DNA of 26,280 nucleotides, taken from an uncultured Bacilli bacterium. Lineage in GTDB: Bacteria; Bacillota_I; Bacilli_A; RF39; UBA660. The stretch lies in assembly GCA_910587725.1 (NCBI GenBank), contig CAJUNG010000022.1, positions 1-26,280 on the forward strand. Reading direction: 5' to 3'. Shown here in pieces: positions 14,992-22,373 of the stretch. The notes under the pieces were generated by a model, which saw only the letters and a list, made by a program, of their open reading frames with translations, was not told where the DNA came from and made no database searches. Every line of letters begins with the position of its first letter. The first letter of the stretch is position 1. Position numbers and translations under genes: made by a program.

Positions 14992-16139
14992 ACTTCTTTT
15001 TGAATTGGGGCAGTTTGATACTCTTTTTTAATTATCTCTAATCTTTCTTTTGGATTTAATATACTTGCATAGATACTCGTTACTTTTTTTTCTAGTTGAA
15101 ACCCTGGTTCTTGTTTTTGAAATGTTGTATAAATCGGTATACTCGTTTTTCCTTTTCGAGAATTTAATAGTTGTTTTCCTTTTTGGGTAAAGCCAAGAAT
15201 GCGAAGATAGGGGACATGTTGGAAGGAGATTGCGGTATCTTTCTTGAAATCTGTCAAAATATGATTATACATTCTTGCTATATAGTTATAAGTATAACGT
15301 TTTGATTTCGTTTTTTGAATTAACTCATCAAGGGAAGAAGCGGCATCGATTTCTTTTTTGATTTTATTTTCTAATCCTTCTTCTACACTTAGATACTCGG
15401 CTAAATTCGTACTAGAATAAATCTTATAGGTGAGTAAGGGAAAATAATCTTCGGCAAAAAACTTTTGTTTTTCTAAAGCATCCAAGGTTTCTTTCGGCAC
15501 TTGCTTTTCTATATTTTCTTTATTTGCTAGGGCAAGACGGATACTTGTGGCACTAGAGATTTTTTCATTTAGTTTTTCTTCATGATAGGAGTTTGTTCTT
15601 TTTATCGTTTCAATTTGGATATTTGCTTGTTGTATCAGAATTTCTTTCATATAACTTAGTCCTAGTAAATCATTTGGGGTATCTACTTTTTCCTTACTAA
15701 AAAACTGTAGGGCTTGATTTAGTGCTGTTGGATAGTTAACTCCCTCTTTTATATAAGTTTGAACTAAGTCTTGATAGGTACTTTCTATTTGGATTTTCGC
15801 TAAGCGAATTAATTTTTCTTTGTCATTTTCTTCACTACCAAACACTAAAATGTCGACTTCCATTTCTTTTAATATTTCAATTGCTCCTCTTGCAAAAGTA
15901 TCAGCACTTTGTACAGCAAAAGGAAAGGGAAGCTCAATGACTAAGTCAACTCCATATTCTAAGGCAATTCTTGTTTTTTCCCATTTGTTTATCATACTCG
16001 GAATTCCCCTTTGGGTAAAGTTTCCGCTCAGTACTAAAACAATCATTGCTTCTTTATACTTTTCTTTAATCTTTTCTAAGTGATAGATATGACCATGATG
16101 AAAGGGATTGTATTCTGCGATAATTCCGATTTTTTGCAT
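14988..16139 (-). CDS. tmcAL: tRNA(Met) cytidine acetate ligase
   Basis: TmcAL (formerly YlbM, DUF795) uses ATP and acetate to form N4-acetylcytidine at the wobble position of elongator tRNA-Met. The 383-residue protein opens with IGIIAEYNPFHHGHIYHL, containing the HxGH nucleotidyltransferase signature (His15-Gly-His17). SGNFTQRGIPSMINKWEKTRIAL and LVIELPFPFAVQSADTFARGA are family blocks, and FGSEEND completes the N-terminal domain. The length (about 390-400) is normal. A GTG three codons upstream (16148) opens the frame, but ATG 16139 is favoured because GAGGTG (16146-16151 complement) then sits six bases upstream. It is a single gene, convergent with the tail-anchored protein and divergent from the GDPD-like gene. 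Confidence 0.95.
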   Translation of the reverse strand: MQKIGIIAEYNPFHHGHIYHLEKIKEKYKEAMIVLVLSGNFTQRGIPSMINKWEKTRIALEYGVDLVIELPFPFAVQSADTFARGAIEILKEMEVDILVFGSEENDKEKLIRLAKIQIESTYQDLVQTYIKEGVNYPTALNQALQFFSKEKVDTPNDLLGLSYMKEILIQQANIQIETIKRTNSYHEEKLNEKISSATSIRLALANKENIEKQVPKETLDALEKQKFFAEDYFPLLTYKIYSSTNLAEYLSVEEGLENKIKKEIDAASSLDELIQKTKSKRYTYNYIARMYNHILTDFKKDTAISFQHVPYLRILGFTQKGKQLLNSRKGKTSIPIYTTFQKQEPGFQLEKKVTSIYASILNPKERLEIIKKEYQTAPIQKEV

Positions 16140-16158
16140 ACGATTCACCTCATTTCTT

Positions 16159-16167
16159 ATTGTAACA
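16159..16167 (-). promoter_or_regulatory. tmcAL: extended -10 promoter of tmcAL
   Basis: The minus strand reads TGTTACAAT (16167-16159), an extended -10 with TACAAT. The -35 region is poor. The RBS follows within about 10 bases, so the leader would be short. Confidence 0.45.
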
Positions 16168-16211
16168 TATTTTTATGGGGCTTTTCGTAAAATGTGATAG
16201 GGGGTGGAGTG

Positions 16212-16928
16212 GTGAAAATTATCGCCCATAAAACGGATTATTATTCGAATGAAGAATTTTATCACCAAGTTGCACAGGAAGAATTTGTCGATGGACTCAG
16301 TCTTAATGTCGTTTATGATAAAAGTCATGAACTTTTTGTTTATAGTCCGGCAACGGTTGAGAATATTACGGTATTAAATTTAGAAAAACATAAAAATACT
16401 CATCAAGTCTTATCCTTGAAGGAAGTTTTAGATAAGATTCGCTCATTAAAATTAGATACGTTGGTTTTACTCAATTTAGTGCCAATGGATTATAATGTGT
16501 CATCAGAAGATGCTTTAAAAGGATTGATTGCTTATAACCAAGACTACGTTTCGCTTCTTGTTACGCTTTTAAACCAATATGATGATATTCAAGTACAAGT
16601 TCATACGATTTCTAGGACACTTTTACAACTATTAGAAAAAAATACCAATCGGAAATTAGGCTATTTTGTTCATGGTGGTGATTTATCTCCTTTTGACGCT
16701 TCTTATTATGTGTTTACGCCAAATATGATTGATGATACAATTTTTCAAGAAATTTTACGGTTAAAGCGCGAGATTTTTTTAAGTATTACGGGTGCTGCCG
16801 ATTTAGATATTTGCTTTAGACATTATCGTTCGAAATATGCAACTGCACTATCACAAGAGATATTCCCTGATTTAAACTTTATTATGGCGCAACCAACTTT
16901 AATTATGCGTATTTTTAAATCAGAATAG
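16212..16928 (+). CDS. glycerophosphodiester-phosphodiesterase-like protein, apparently without metal-binding acids
   Basis: The protein of about 238 residues begins VKIIAHKTDYYSNEEFYHQV, resembling the IIAHRG...PENT...F start of GDPD (GlpQ/UgpQ) TIM-barrel enzymes. The later blocks DGLSLNVVYDKSHELFVYSP and VLSLKEVLDKIRSLKLDTLVLLNL line up with GDPD's DGIELDVQLTKDGELVV and PTLEEVLD...LNIEIK. The catalytic E-x-D of the family is S-x-N here, HR is HK, and the Lys/Glu of the NIEIK strand is absent. If the homology holds, the enzyme has probably lost its classical Ca-dependent hydrolase activity. The start is uncertain: GTG 16194, 16209 and 16212 are all open; I chose 16212 because AGGGGGTGGA (16199-16208) precedes it. 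The family assignment is inferred by eye. Confidence 0.65.
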   Translation: MKIIAHKTDYYSNEEFYHQVAQEEFVDGLSLNVVYDKSHELFVYSPATVENITVLNLEKHKNTHQVLSLKEVLDKIRSLKLDTLVLLNLVPMDYNVSSEDALKGLIAYNQDYVSLLVTLLNQYDDIQVQVHTISRTLLQLLEKNTNRKLGYFVHGGDLSPFDASYYVFTPNMIDDTIFQEILRLKREIFLSITGAADLDICFRHYRSKYATALSQEIFPDLNFIMAQPTLIMRIFKSE

Positions 16929-16998
16929 TTTTTGTGGTTATTTCACTTTTTTCTTGAAAAATTTGATTTAGAAGGTTTCCTTGTTTCACGTTTTGCGT

Positions 16999-17004
16999 TA
17001 TAAT
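16999..17004 (+). promoter_or_regulatory. possible upstream -10 element before the large surface-protein gene
   Basis: TATAAT at 16999-17004 stands after TTTTGCGT, with no good -35. If used, the transcript would start near 17011 and run through the 130-base region with the inverted repeat described below. Confidence 0.35.
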
Positions 17005-17048
17005 AGGGGACATGAAAAGTTTTTAAGAACAGTAAGGAGTTTGCATAC

Positions 17049-17112
17049 GCATTTTTTGCGATTTTGTTATATACTATTTTGTACTTCTATTTTTAAAAAA
17101 ATTAAAAAATGC
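17049..17112 (+). repeat. inverted repeat abutting the -35 of the surface-protein promoter
   Basis: GCATTTTTT (17049-17057) and AAAAAATGC (17104-17112) are perfect reverse complements 46 bases apart. The right half ends exactly where TTGACA begins (17113). A shorter pair, CGCA/TGCG, lies inside the left half (17048-17060). It could be an operator, a weak hairpin or chance in AT-rich DNA. Confidence 0.4.
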
Positions 17113-17141
17113 TTGACAAAATCGTAAAAATATAGTATAAT
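17113..17141 (+). promoter_or_regulatory. perfect consensus sigma-A promoter of the large surface-protein gene
   Basis: TTGACA (17113-17118), a 17-base spacer and TATAAT (17136-17141): both hexamers match consensus. The RBS AGGAGGG (17155-17161) and ATG 17167 follow, so the leader is only about 20 bases. This predicts high expression. Confidence 0.9.
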
Positions 17142-17166
17142 GAGTGCAAATTTTAGGAGGGATATC

Positions 17167-20100
17167 ATGAAATGGTTGAATAAACAAAATCGAACAAAGA
17201 GAAGTATACAGATTTTATCCGGATTAGGTGTTTTCTTAATCTTATTAGGTAATGTGATGATGCCAGGTAAGAAGGAAGACGGGGAAAGTAATCAAACGCT
17301 TGCTTATACTTATATGTCTTATCATACAGAAATGTTTCGTTATTTATCGGATACACCTTATGTTTCTGCGAATGTTGGTTGGGGTGAAGTTCGTCTAGAC
17401 CAAAATTATGAAAGTAATCAGAATAACGGATTAATTACACTTCTTGTGGATGGAAAGAAAACTAGTTTTATTAAAGGTGTTCTTGCTCATGCAACTTCTA
17501 CACTTATCTATGATTTAAGTGAATACGAATATGATTATTTTACTTCTTATTTAGGAGTAGATGCTAGTATGAGTTCTAATGGAAACGGAGTTAAGTTTGC
17601 CATTTATACTTCTGTTGATGGAGAAAATTGGGAATTACAAACAGATGCTAAACCTCCAGTATTAAAAGGAAATAGTGATGCGATTTCCGTTAAAGTTCCA
17701 ATTAAAGATAAGAAATATTTAAAATTATATTGTCATAATAATGGAAATGCTACAGCAGACCACTGTGTTTATGCTAATGCAAAATTAGTTAAAGAAGATT
17801 ATCAAGAAAGTCATGAACCAATCTCTTTTATTAAAACACTTGGAGAATATGAAAATATTATTAAACGAACTACTGGTCGTGAACAAGAGTTAGCTTTATT
17901 CCAAAGAGAACTTGTAAAGACTGTCGGATACGATAATTTACAAATGTATGCAGAATATAGCGATGAATTTAGAGAGACTTTAGAATGGTTAATGAATGAC
18001 TTTGATAGTTTAAAATTATATATTATGGGTGGTAAACCTAGTGGTAGTGCTTTACAATCATTAAAAGTATTCGTTGAATTATATCAAAATTTCCGAGATG
18101 ATTGGACTATTTCTGAAGTTTCAAAATACGGGGTTGTTAAAGGGGATGTCTATAAGAGAATGGCATTTGCTTTATCTTTAACACATTCTACAAAAGTTGC
18201 TTTATGGATGCAACCAAGTGCTAAAGAAAACCAATCTGATGCAGTTACTCGTTATCGTTTATATAAAGAATTATACGATAATGGAGGATTTGAAGTTACT
18301 GACGCTATCGATATTACTGGATGGTTTGAACATTATACCGTAGAGGAAATGAGATATGTCATGAATACAGCATTAGACGATGAAGAAATTATGTGGTTAC
18401 ATGATTATACCCAAACGCAAATTGATGCTAATCCAACTCGTGCTTGGACCTATTTAACACCACATCCTTATATGGCTTATGTTTGGCCAAATTATGCAAA
18501 TCCTGTTTTCCATGATGCAGAAAGAAAAGAATATTGGGATAAAAAATATAATGGAATCTTTTCTAAATACGGAGTAACTTATAGTACAGAAGGAAATATG
18601 GTTTATAAAGTTTGGATGAACTTTAGAAATGAATTTAATACTGGTGCTGTTTGTGGTGGTATTTCTAAAACAGGTTCTAACATTCGTGCAGTTCACGGAA
18701 TTCCTGCTGCGGTGATTGGGCAACCTGGTCATGCGGCAATCATTTATTATCATCAAAATGAAAACGGAGAAGGATACTGGAATATTGATAATGACGTAAG
18801 TGGATGGACGTTATCTGAAAAAAGTGAAAGATTACCTCTTGGATGGGGAAATGATAAACGTTATGTTAAAGGATACAACGTTCCTTATATCATTATGGCA
18901 CAAGAAGCAATGAACCGATTTGACCAATATCAATTATCTAATCAATATGTGATGATGGCTGATGCTTATTCTAGTGATGTTTCAATGAAAGAGCATTATT
19001 TGAAAGAAGCAATCAAAGCTTTAGATTTCAATATTGATGCATGGTATGGATTAATTGAATTATATTTAAATGATGATACTAAAACAGAGGAAGACTTTTA
19101 CCAATTAGCTAGCGAAATGGCTGATGCGTTATTAGAATTCCCATTACCATTCTTTAACTTAATGGCAAAACTAGAATCTAAGTTCACTTCAAATACTTAT
19201 CAGTTCAAATATTCTTTATTACTTACGAATACGTTAAATGATGCAAAAAATTATAATGGAACTGAAGTTTTACAACCAAGTGCTACTAGACTTTTAGCTT
19301 CTTACTTATTAGGTAAAACAGATTCTTCTTTAGCCATGTTCTCTTTTGATGGAGAAGATGGAGGAAAACTTGTTTTATCTAGCCGTTTTGATGGAAGCGG
19401 TATTCGTTGGGATTACAGTTTAGATGGAAAACAAACATGGAATGAAGTAAGCTTTACTGCTGAAGAAGCACATAAACATTCATTGACCAAAGAAGAAATT
19501 GCGATGATTACTGAAGAAAATGACATTTATGTACATATCGTTGGTGTTAACTATAGTGATGAGAACATCTTTAAAATTGATATTCAAAAGTCGCAAACGC
19601 CTACAACACTTTATAATAATGATTTAGAAAATCGTGTGATTGGTGTCAATGATACTTATGAATGGCGAATGAATGAGAATGAAGCATGGACTTCTTATCG
19701 AGTTGCTGAGCCAGACCTTACTAAAGATGCTACAGTACAAGTAAGAATTGGTGCAACCGGTGTATACTTACCAAGTGATGCTGTTACTTATAGTTTTACT
19801 TACAATCCACAACCAGATACTAGAAAGTATGTATCGATTTCTCATCTTTCTATTCATGGCGTATCTACAGAAGCAACTGCTCAACAAGGTCATGCAGCAA
19901 AGGCAATTGATGGAAATTATAATACAAGATACCATTCTGCATGGAATGGAACAGATACAGAAAGATATATCATCATTAAATTAGATGAACCAAGATACAT
20001 TTCCTCAGTAGAATTTGTTCCTGCTGGTGGAGGAAATGGAAAAATCTATGATGGAACAATTTATGGAAGTATGGATGGAGAAAACTTTGAAGAGTTAACT

Positions 20101-21069
20101 AATAGAAAAAATATCACTTATACTAATCAAGCAAATACTATTGCTGATGCAATCTTAAATACGAAAGATTTTGCTATTGCTGATGCGAAGAAAGTACAAT
20201 ATATTAAAATTGTTGCTGACCGAACAAATGGAAATTGGTTTTCTGCAAGAGCATTCAACTTATTTGAAGATATTACATTAAAAGAGGTAGAACCAACGCC
20301 AAGTGAGGAACCTATTCCAACAACTTCACCATCTCCTAGTGAAACACCAGTTCCAACAGGAACTCCTAGACCAAGTGAAAGTCCGGTACCAACAGTAACA
20401 CCTACACCAAGCGATGTGCCAACACCAAGTGAAAGTCCAGTACCAACGGTAACACCTACACCAAGCGATGTGCCAACACCAAGTGAAAGTCCAGTACCAA
20501 CGGTAACACCTACACCAAGCGATGTGCCAACACCAAGTGAAAGTCCAGTACCAACAGTAACACCTACACCAAGCGATGTGCCAACACCAAGTGAAAGTCC
20601 GGTACCAACGGCAACACCTACACCAAGTGATGTGCCAACGCCAAGTGAAAGTCCAGTACCAACGGTAACACCTACACCAAGTGATGTGCCAGCACCAAGT
20701 GAAAGTCCAGTACCTAGTGATAAACCTGTTGCTACACCACTTCCTAGTGAGACACCAATTCCAACAGGAACTCCTAGACCAAGTAATACGCCTACAACAA
20801 CTCCTGTTCAACCTACAGTAAAACCTTCAAATACGCCATCATCTTCGTCAAATACATCTTCATCTTCAAAGAATGAAGAAGGAAAAGAAGAAAATGATAA
20901 AAATTCTGAAGATAAAACAGAGGTAAAAGACGAACAGGAAAATCAAGAGAAACAAGAAGATAGTAAAACAGAGACAACTAAGAATACGAAGAAAAACAGT
21001 CAATTTGATTTTGCTTGTAAATTATTTGTTATTATTTTACTTGCTGGTGTTGTAATTATCATTTTATAA
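17167..21069 (+). CDS. large surface protein: NPCBM, transglutaminase-like, F5/8C-like, Pro-rich repeats, C-terminal membrane anchor
   Basis: This 1300-residue protein has a signal anchor at about 14-33. Residues about 60-212 read as an NPCBM carbohydrate-binding domain (VGWGEVRLDQNYES, FIKGVLAHATSTLIYDLS, FAIYTSVDGENWELQ). The middle holds a transglutaminase/protease-like core with candidate triad Cys496 (GAVCGGIS), His522 (GQPGHAAII) and Asp541 (WNIDND). Residues about 888-1036 resemble an F5/8C discoidin domain (AAKAIDGNYNTRYHS, IIIKLDEPRYISSVEF, GSMDGENFE). A Pro/Ser/Thr tract (about 1040-1220) carries six 18-residue repeats, then a Lys/Glu-rich stretch and a final hydrophobic segment (1280-1300). 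No LPXTG motif is seen; it is anchored by the membrane helix. It likely binds or processes host or microbial glycans or proteins at the cell surface. A longer frame from 17140 starts inside the -10 box and is rejected. Confidence 0.85.
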   Translation: MKWLNKQNRTKRSIQILSGLGVFLILLGNVMMPGKKEDGESNQTLAYTYMSYHTEMFRYLSDTPYVSANVGWGEVRLDQNYESNQNNGLITLLVDGKKTSFIKGVLAHATSTLIYDLSEYEYDYFTSYLGVDASMSSNGNGVKFAIYTSVDGENWELQTDAKPPVLKGNSDAISVKVPIKDKKYLKLYCHNNGNATADHCVYANAKLVKEDYQESHEPISFIKTLGEYENIIKRTTGREQELALFQRELVKTVGYDNLQMYAEYSDEFRETLEWLMNDFDSLKLYIMGGKPSGSALQSLKVFVELYQNFRDDWTISEVSKYGVVKGDVYKRMAFALSLTHSTKVALWMQPSAKENQSDAVTRYRLYKELYDNGGFEVTDAIDITGWFEHYTVEEMRYVMNTALDDEEIMWLHDYTQTQIDANPTRAWTYLTPHPYMAYVWPNYANPVFHDAERKEYWDKKYNGIFSKYGVTYSTEGNMVYKVWMNFRNEFNTGAVCGGISKTGSNIRAVHGIPAAVIGQPGHAAIIYYHQNENGEGYWNIDNDVSGWTLSEKSERLPLGWGNDKRYVKGYNVPYIIMAQEAMNRFDQYQLSNQYVMMADAYSSDVSMKEHYLKEAIKALDFNIDAWYGLIELYLNDDTKTEEDFYQLASEMADALLEFPLPFFNLMAKLESKFTSNTYQFKYSLLLTNTLNDAKNYNGTEVLQPSATRLLASYLLGKTDSSLAMFSFDGEDGGKLVLSSRFDGSGIRWDYSLDGKQTWNEVSFTAEEAHKHSLTKEEIAMITEENDIYVHIVGVNYSDENIFKIDIQKSQTPTTLYNNDLENRVIGVNDTYEWRMNENEAWTSYRVAEPDLTKDATVQVRIGATGVYLPSDAVTYSFTYNPQPDTRKYVSISHLSIHGVSTEATAQQGHAAKAIDGNYNTRYHSAWNGTDTERYIIIKLDEPRYISSVEFVPAGGGNGKIYDGTIYGSMDGENFEELTNRKNITYTNQANTIADAILNTKDFAIADAKKVQYIKIVADRTNGNWFSARAFNLFEDITLKEVEPTPSEEPIPTTSPSPSETPVPTGTPRPSESPVPTVTPTPSDVPTPSESPVPTVTPTPSDVPTPSESPVPTVTPTPSDVPTPSESPVPTVTPTPSDVPTPSESPVPTATPTPSDVPTPSESPVPTVTPTPSDVPAPSESPVPSDKPVATPLPSETPIPTGTPRPSNTPTTTPVQPTVKPSNTPSSSSNTSSSSKNEEGKEENDKNSEDKTEVKDEQENQEKQEDSKTETTKNTKKNSQFDFACKLFVIILLAGVVIIIL
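20371..20715 (+). repeat. 54-bp tandem repeats (six full copies plus a partial) encoding an 18-residue Pro-rich unit
   Basis: Units start at 20371, 20425, 20479, 20533, 20587 and 20641, with a partial copy from 20695. Each encodes PSESPVPTVTPTPSDVPT with rare variation (T to A at two sites). Copies differ only by a few silent or single-base changes (CAG/CGG, AGC/AGT, ACA/ACG), so they are recent and copy number is likely to vary between strains. The unit lies in the stalk of the surface protein. Confidence 0.95.
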
Positions 21070-21073
21070 AAAT

Positions 21074-21110
21074 AAAAGAATTTCTTTCCTTAGGTTAGAA
21101 GTTCTTTTTC
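21074..21110 (+). terminator. terminator after the large surface-protein gene
   Basis: AAAAGAATTT (21074-21083) pairs with AAGTTCTTTT (21099-21108), one G-U, 15-base loop, ending in a T-rich stretch four bases after the stop codon. Confidence 0.6.
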
Positions 21111-21213
21111 TTATTGATGATGGTGTATTTATTTTTCTATGATTTAAAGTTTAATTCACTTTTATTTTTGATTTTTGTATGTATTCGGACTTTTAATTCA
21201 TCTTTACTATAGA

Positions 21214-21242
21214 TTGACTGATTTTTATCCATAAAGTATAAT
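21214..21242 (+). promoter_or_regulatory. promoter of the GNAT (pseudo)gene
   Basis: TTGACT (21214-21219), a 17-base spacer, TATAAT (21237-21242): a near-perfect promoter. The RBS AAAGGAGAAA (21286-21295) precedes ATG 21300. The promoter is intact although the gene is interrupted. Confidence 0.8.
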
Positions 21243-21299
21243 GATTACAATACAAATATTAATCTAAACTGTTAGATAGTTTTTTAAAGGAGAAATGTC

Positions 21300-21773
21300 A
21301 TGGAATTGCCAAATTTTCAATTAATTTCGCTTCATCAATGTGCTAAATCAGATTTTGCGTCTTTGAATCGTTTATATCGTGATGAACTGTTCCAAAACTT
21401 TTTTGGAAAAATGCATGTTGAAAGTGTAAACCATAGTGATTCGATTTTTAATCATACATTTGTAGTTAAAGATGGGGGGCAATTTCTTGGTTATCTTTCC
21501 ATTTCCCATCGCATAGTTCGTGAAGATGTGATGGCTACTACAATTTATTATGGAATATCACCATAGTATCGCCACCAAGGTCTTGGCAGCAAATTGGTAA
21601 AAGAGGTTAGTGATTATTTATTATCAAGAGGAGATATTAATACGGTAATTATGAATATTGATGCGGAAAATATTTATAGTCAAAAGGTAGCTAAAAATGC
21701 GGATTTTATTTATATGCCAGATTTCTCTGATGATGAAGAATTTCAATTTCAAAGAACAAGTAGAAAAATATAG
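21300..21773 (+). pseudogene. GNAT-family N-acetyltransferase interrupted by an in-frame UAG
   Basis: A frame of 157 codons is broken only by TAG at 21564-21566 (codon 89). The first part (88 residues) carries the N-terminal GNAT region (DFASLNRLYRDELF; FVVKDGGQFLGYLSISHRI; TTIYYGISP). Immediately after the stop, in the same frame, the sequence continues YRHQGLGSKLVKEVSDYLLSRG, the acetyl-CoA-binding motif A (Q/R-x-x-G-x-G/A), then DINTVIMNIDAENIYSQKVAKNADFIY and ends at TAG 21771. GNAT enzymes transfer acetyl groups to amines; without motif A the upstream product cannot bind acetyl-CoA. UAG ends other genes here (alaS, holA, rhomboid), so it is a normal stop. This is a recent nonsense mutation or, less likely, a read-through site. 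Promoter and RBS are intact. The substrate is unknown. Confidence 0.85.
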
Positions 21774-22026
21774 TCTAAAATTTTTGTATAAATTGTTTGA
21801 GGTATATTGCTTCTGTAAAGTAAAAAGATAGTCTTAAACGGTTAATCATTTTAGCATGGATAGAAATCAAAAGGATAGGATTACGCATTGATTAAAAATT
21901 TTTTAATTTCCAATATTTGACTTAAACATTACTAGATTTTAATACTTTTGAACTCTGTATTTTTAAGATTATGGATAATTATCTAGGATGTTTTTGGGTA
22001 AAGCGTAAATTTTTCCAAGAAAAAAC
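21774..22026 (+). other. intergenic stretch between the GNAT pseudogene and the rimP operon
   Basis: No gene, clear terminator or RNA is visible. It holds an AT-only inverted repeat (ATTAAAAA-T-TTTTTAAT near 21893) that is likely compositional. The rimP promoter begins at 22027. Confidence 0.4.
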
Positions 22027-22055
22027 TTTGCATTTTGTTAAACCTGTGATAAAAT
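22027..22055 (+). promoter_or_regulatory. promoter of the rimP-nusA-infB operon
   Basis: TTTGCA (22027-22032), a 17-base spacer, TAAAAT (22050-22055) with TG at 22047-22048 (extended -10). It lies just upstream of the leader hairpin and rimP. Confidence 0.6.
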
Positions 22056-22067
22056 ATATTTAGAAAT

Positions 22068-22089
22068 GAGTGGGGTGACCCGCTCTTTC
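22068..22089 (+). ncRNA. rimP leader hairpin
   Basis: GAGTGGG (22068-22074), tetraloop GTGA (GNRA type), CCCGCTC (22079-22085): a perfect seven-base stem with one U-G, then TTTC. A compact GAGUGGG/CCC-CUC hairpin near the 5' end of the transcript precedes rimP (ylxS) in many Firmicutes by my recollection. It lies about 7 bases after the predicted transcript start, so it would cap the 5' end of the mRNA. Its T tail is short, so it is more likely a leader element than a strong terminator. Confidence 0.6.
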
Positions 22090-22109
22090 CTATTAAATGG
22101 GAGGTAAAA

Positions 22110-22373
22110 ATGAAGGAGAAGTTATTAGAACAATTAGGAAATAAACTAAATGACCTTAACGTGTTTATTGATGATGTATCGATAACTGAAGAAAATAATG
22201 AGAAAACATTAACTATCGTTTTAGACCGTAAAGAGGATTACATTGACTTAAAGACGGTGGTTAAGGCAACAAGAATATTGAATCCAATTGTAGATGCACT
22301 AGATTTTATAGAAGGCGAATATACTTTAGATGTTTATGCCAAAGAGAAGGGAGAGATTACACATGAACAATAA
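22110..22373 (+). CDS. rimP: short RimP-like ribosome maturation factor
   Basis: RimP helps 30S subunit maturation. This protein has only 87 residues against about 150-160 for typical RimP. It matches the N-terminal alpha/beta domain in pattern (VFIDDVSITEENNEKTLTIVLDRK; DLKTVVKATRILNPIVDAL; GEYTLDVYAKEKG); where most RimP read YTLEVSSPGLDRPL, this one has YTLDVYAKEKG and stops 10 residues later. The C-terminal SH3-like domain is absent. The call rests mainly on position directly before nusA and the leader hairpin; sequence similarity is weak. ATG 22110 follows GGGAGGT (22099-22105). The last 11 bases overlap the nusA start, so the two are translationally coupled. No frameshift that would restore the missing domain is visible because nusA begins there. 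Confidence 0.7.
   Translation: MKEKLLEQLGNKLNDLNVFIDDVSITEENNEKTLTIVLDRKEDYIDLKTVVKATRILNPIVDALDFIEGEYTLDVYAKEKGEITHEQ

Noticed and set aside
17140..17166. Upstream start of the large surface protein (MSANFRRDI)
   Set aside because: The ATG lies within the TATAAT box, upstream of any possible transcript start from that promoter; AGGAGG points to ATG 17167.
20371..20715. Possible CRISPR array
   Set aside because: Repeats are contiguous 54-bp coding units without spacers, in frame within a Pro-rich stalk.
20326..20811. 161-residue open frame on the minus strand, full of Trp/Cys repeats
   Set aside because: It is the antisense shadow of the 54-bp repeats in the surface-protein gene; no RBS, and composition follows the repeat.
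21564..21566. UAG as a recoded sense codon
   Set aside because: UAG terminates alaS, holA and the rhomboid gene normally; no genome-wide sign of recoding in this window.
21888..21912. AT-rich palindrome as a regulatory site or terminator
   Set aside because: Composed only of A and T, no T-run or promoter context; expected by chance in such DNA.
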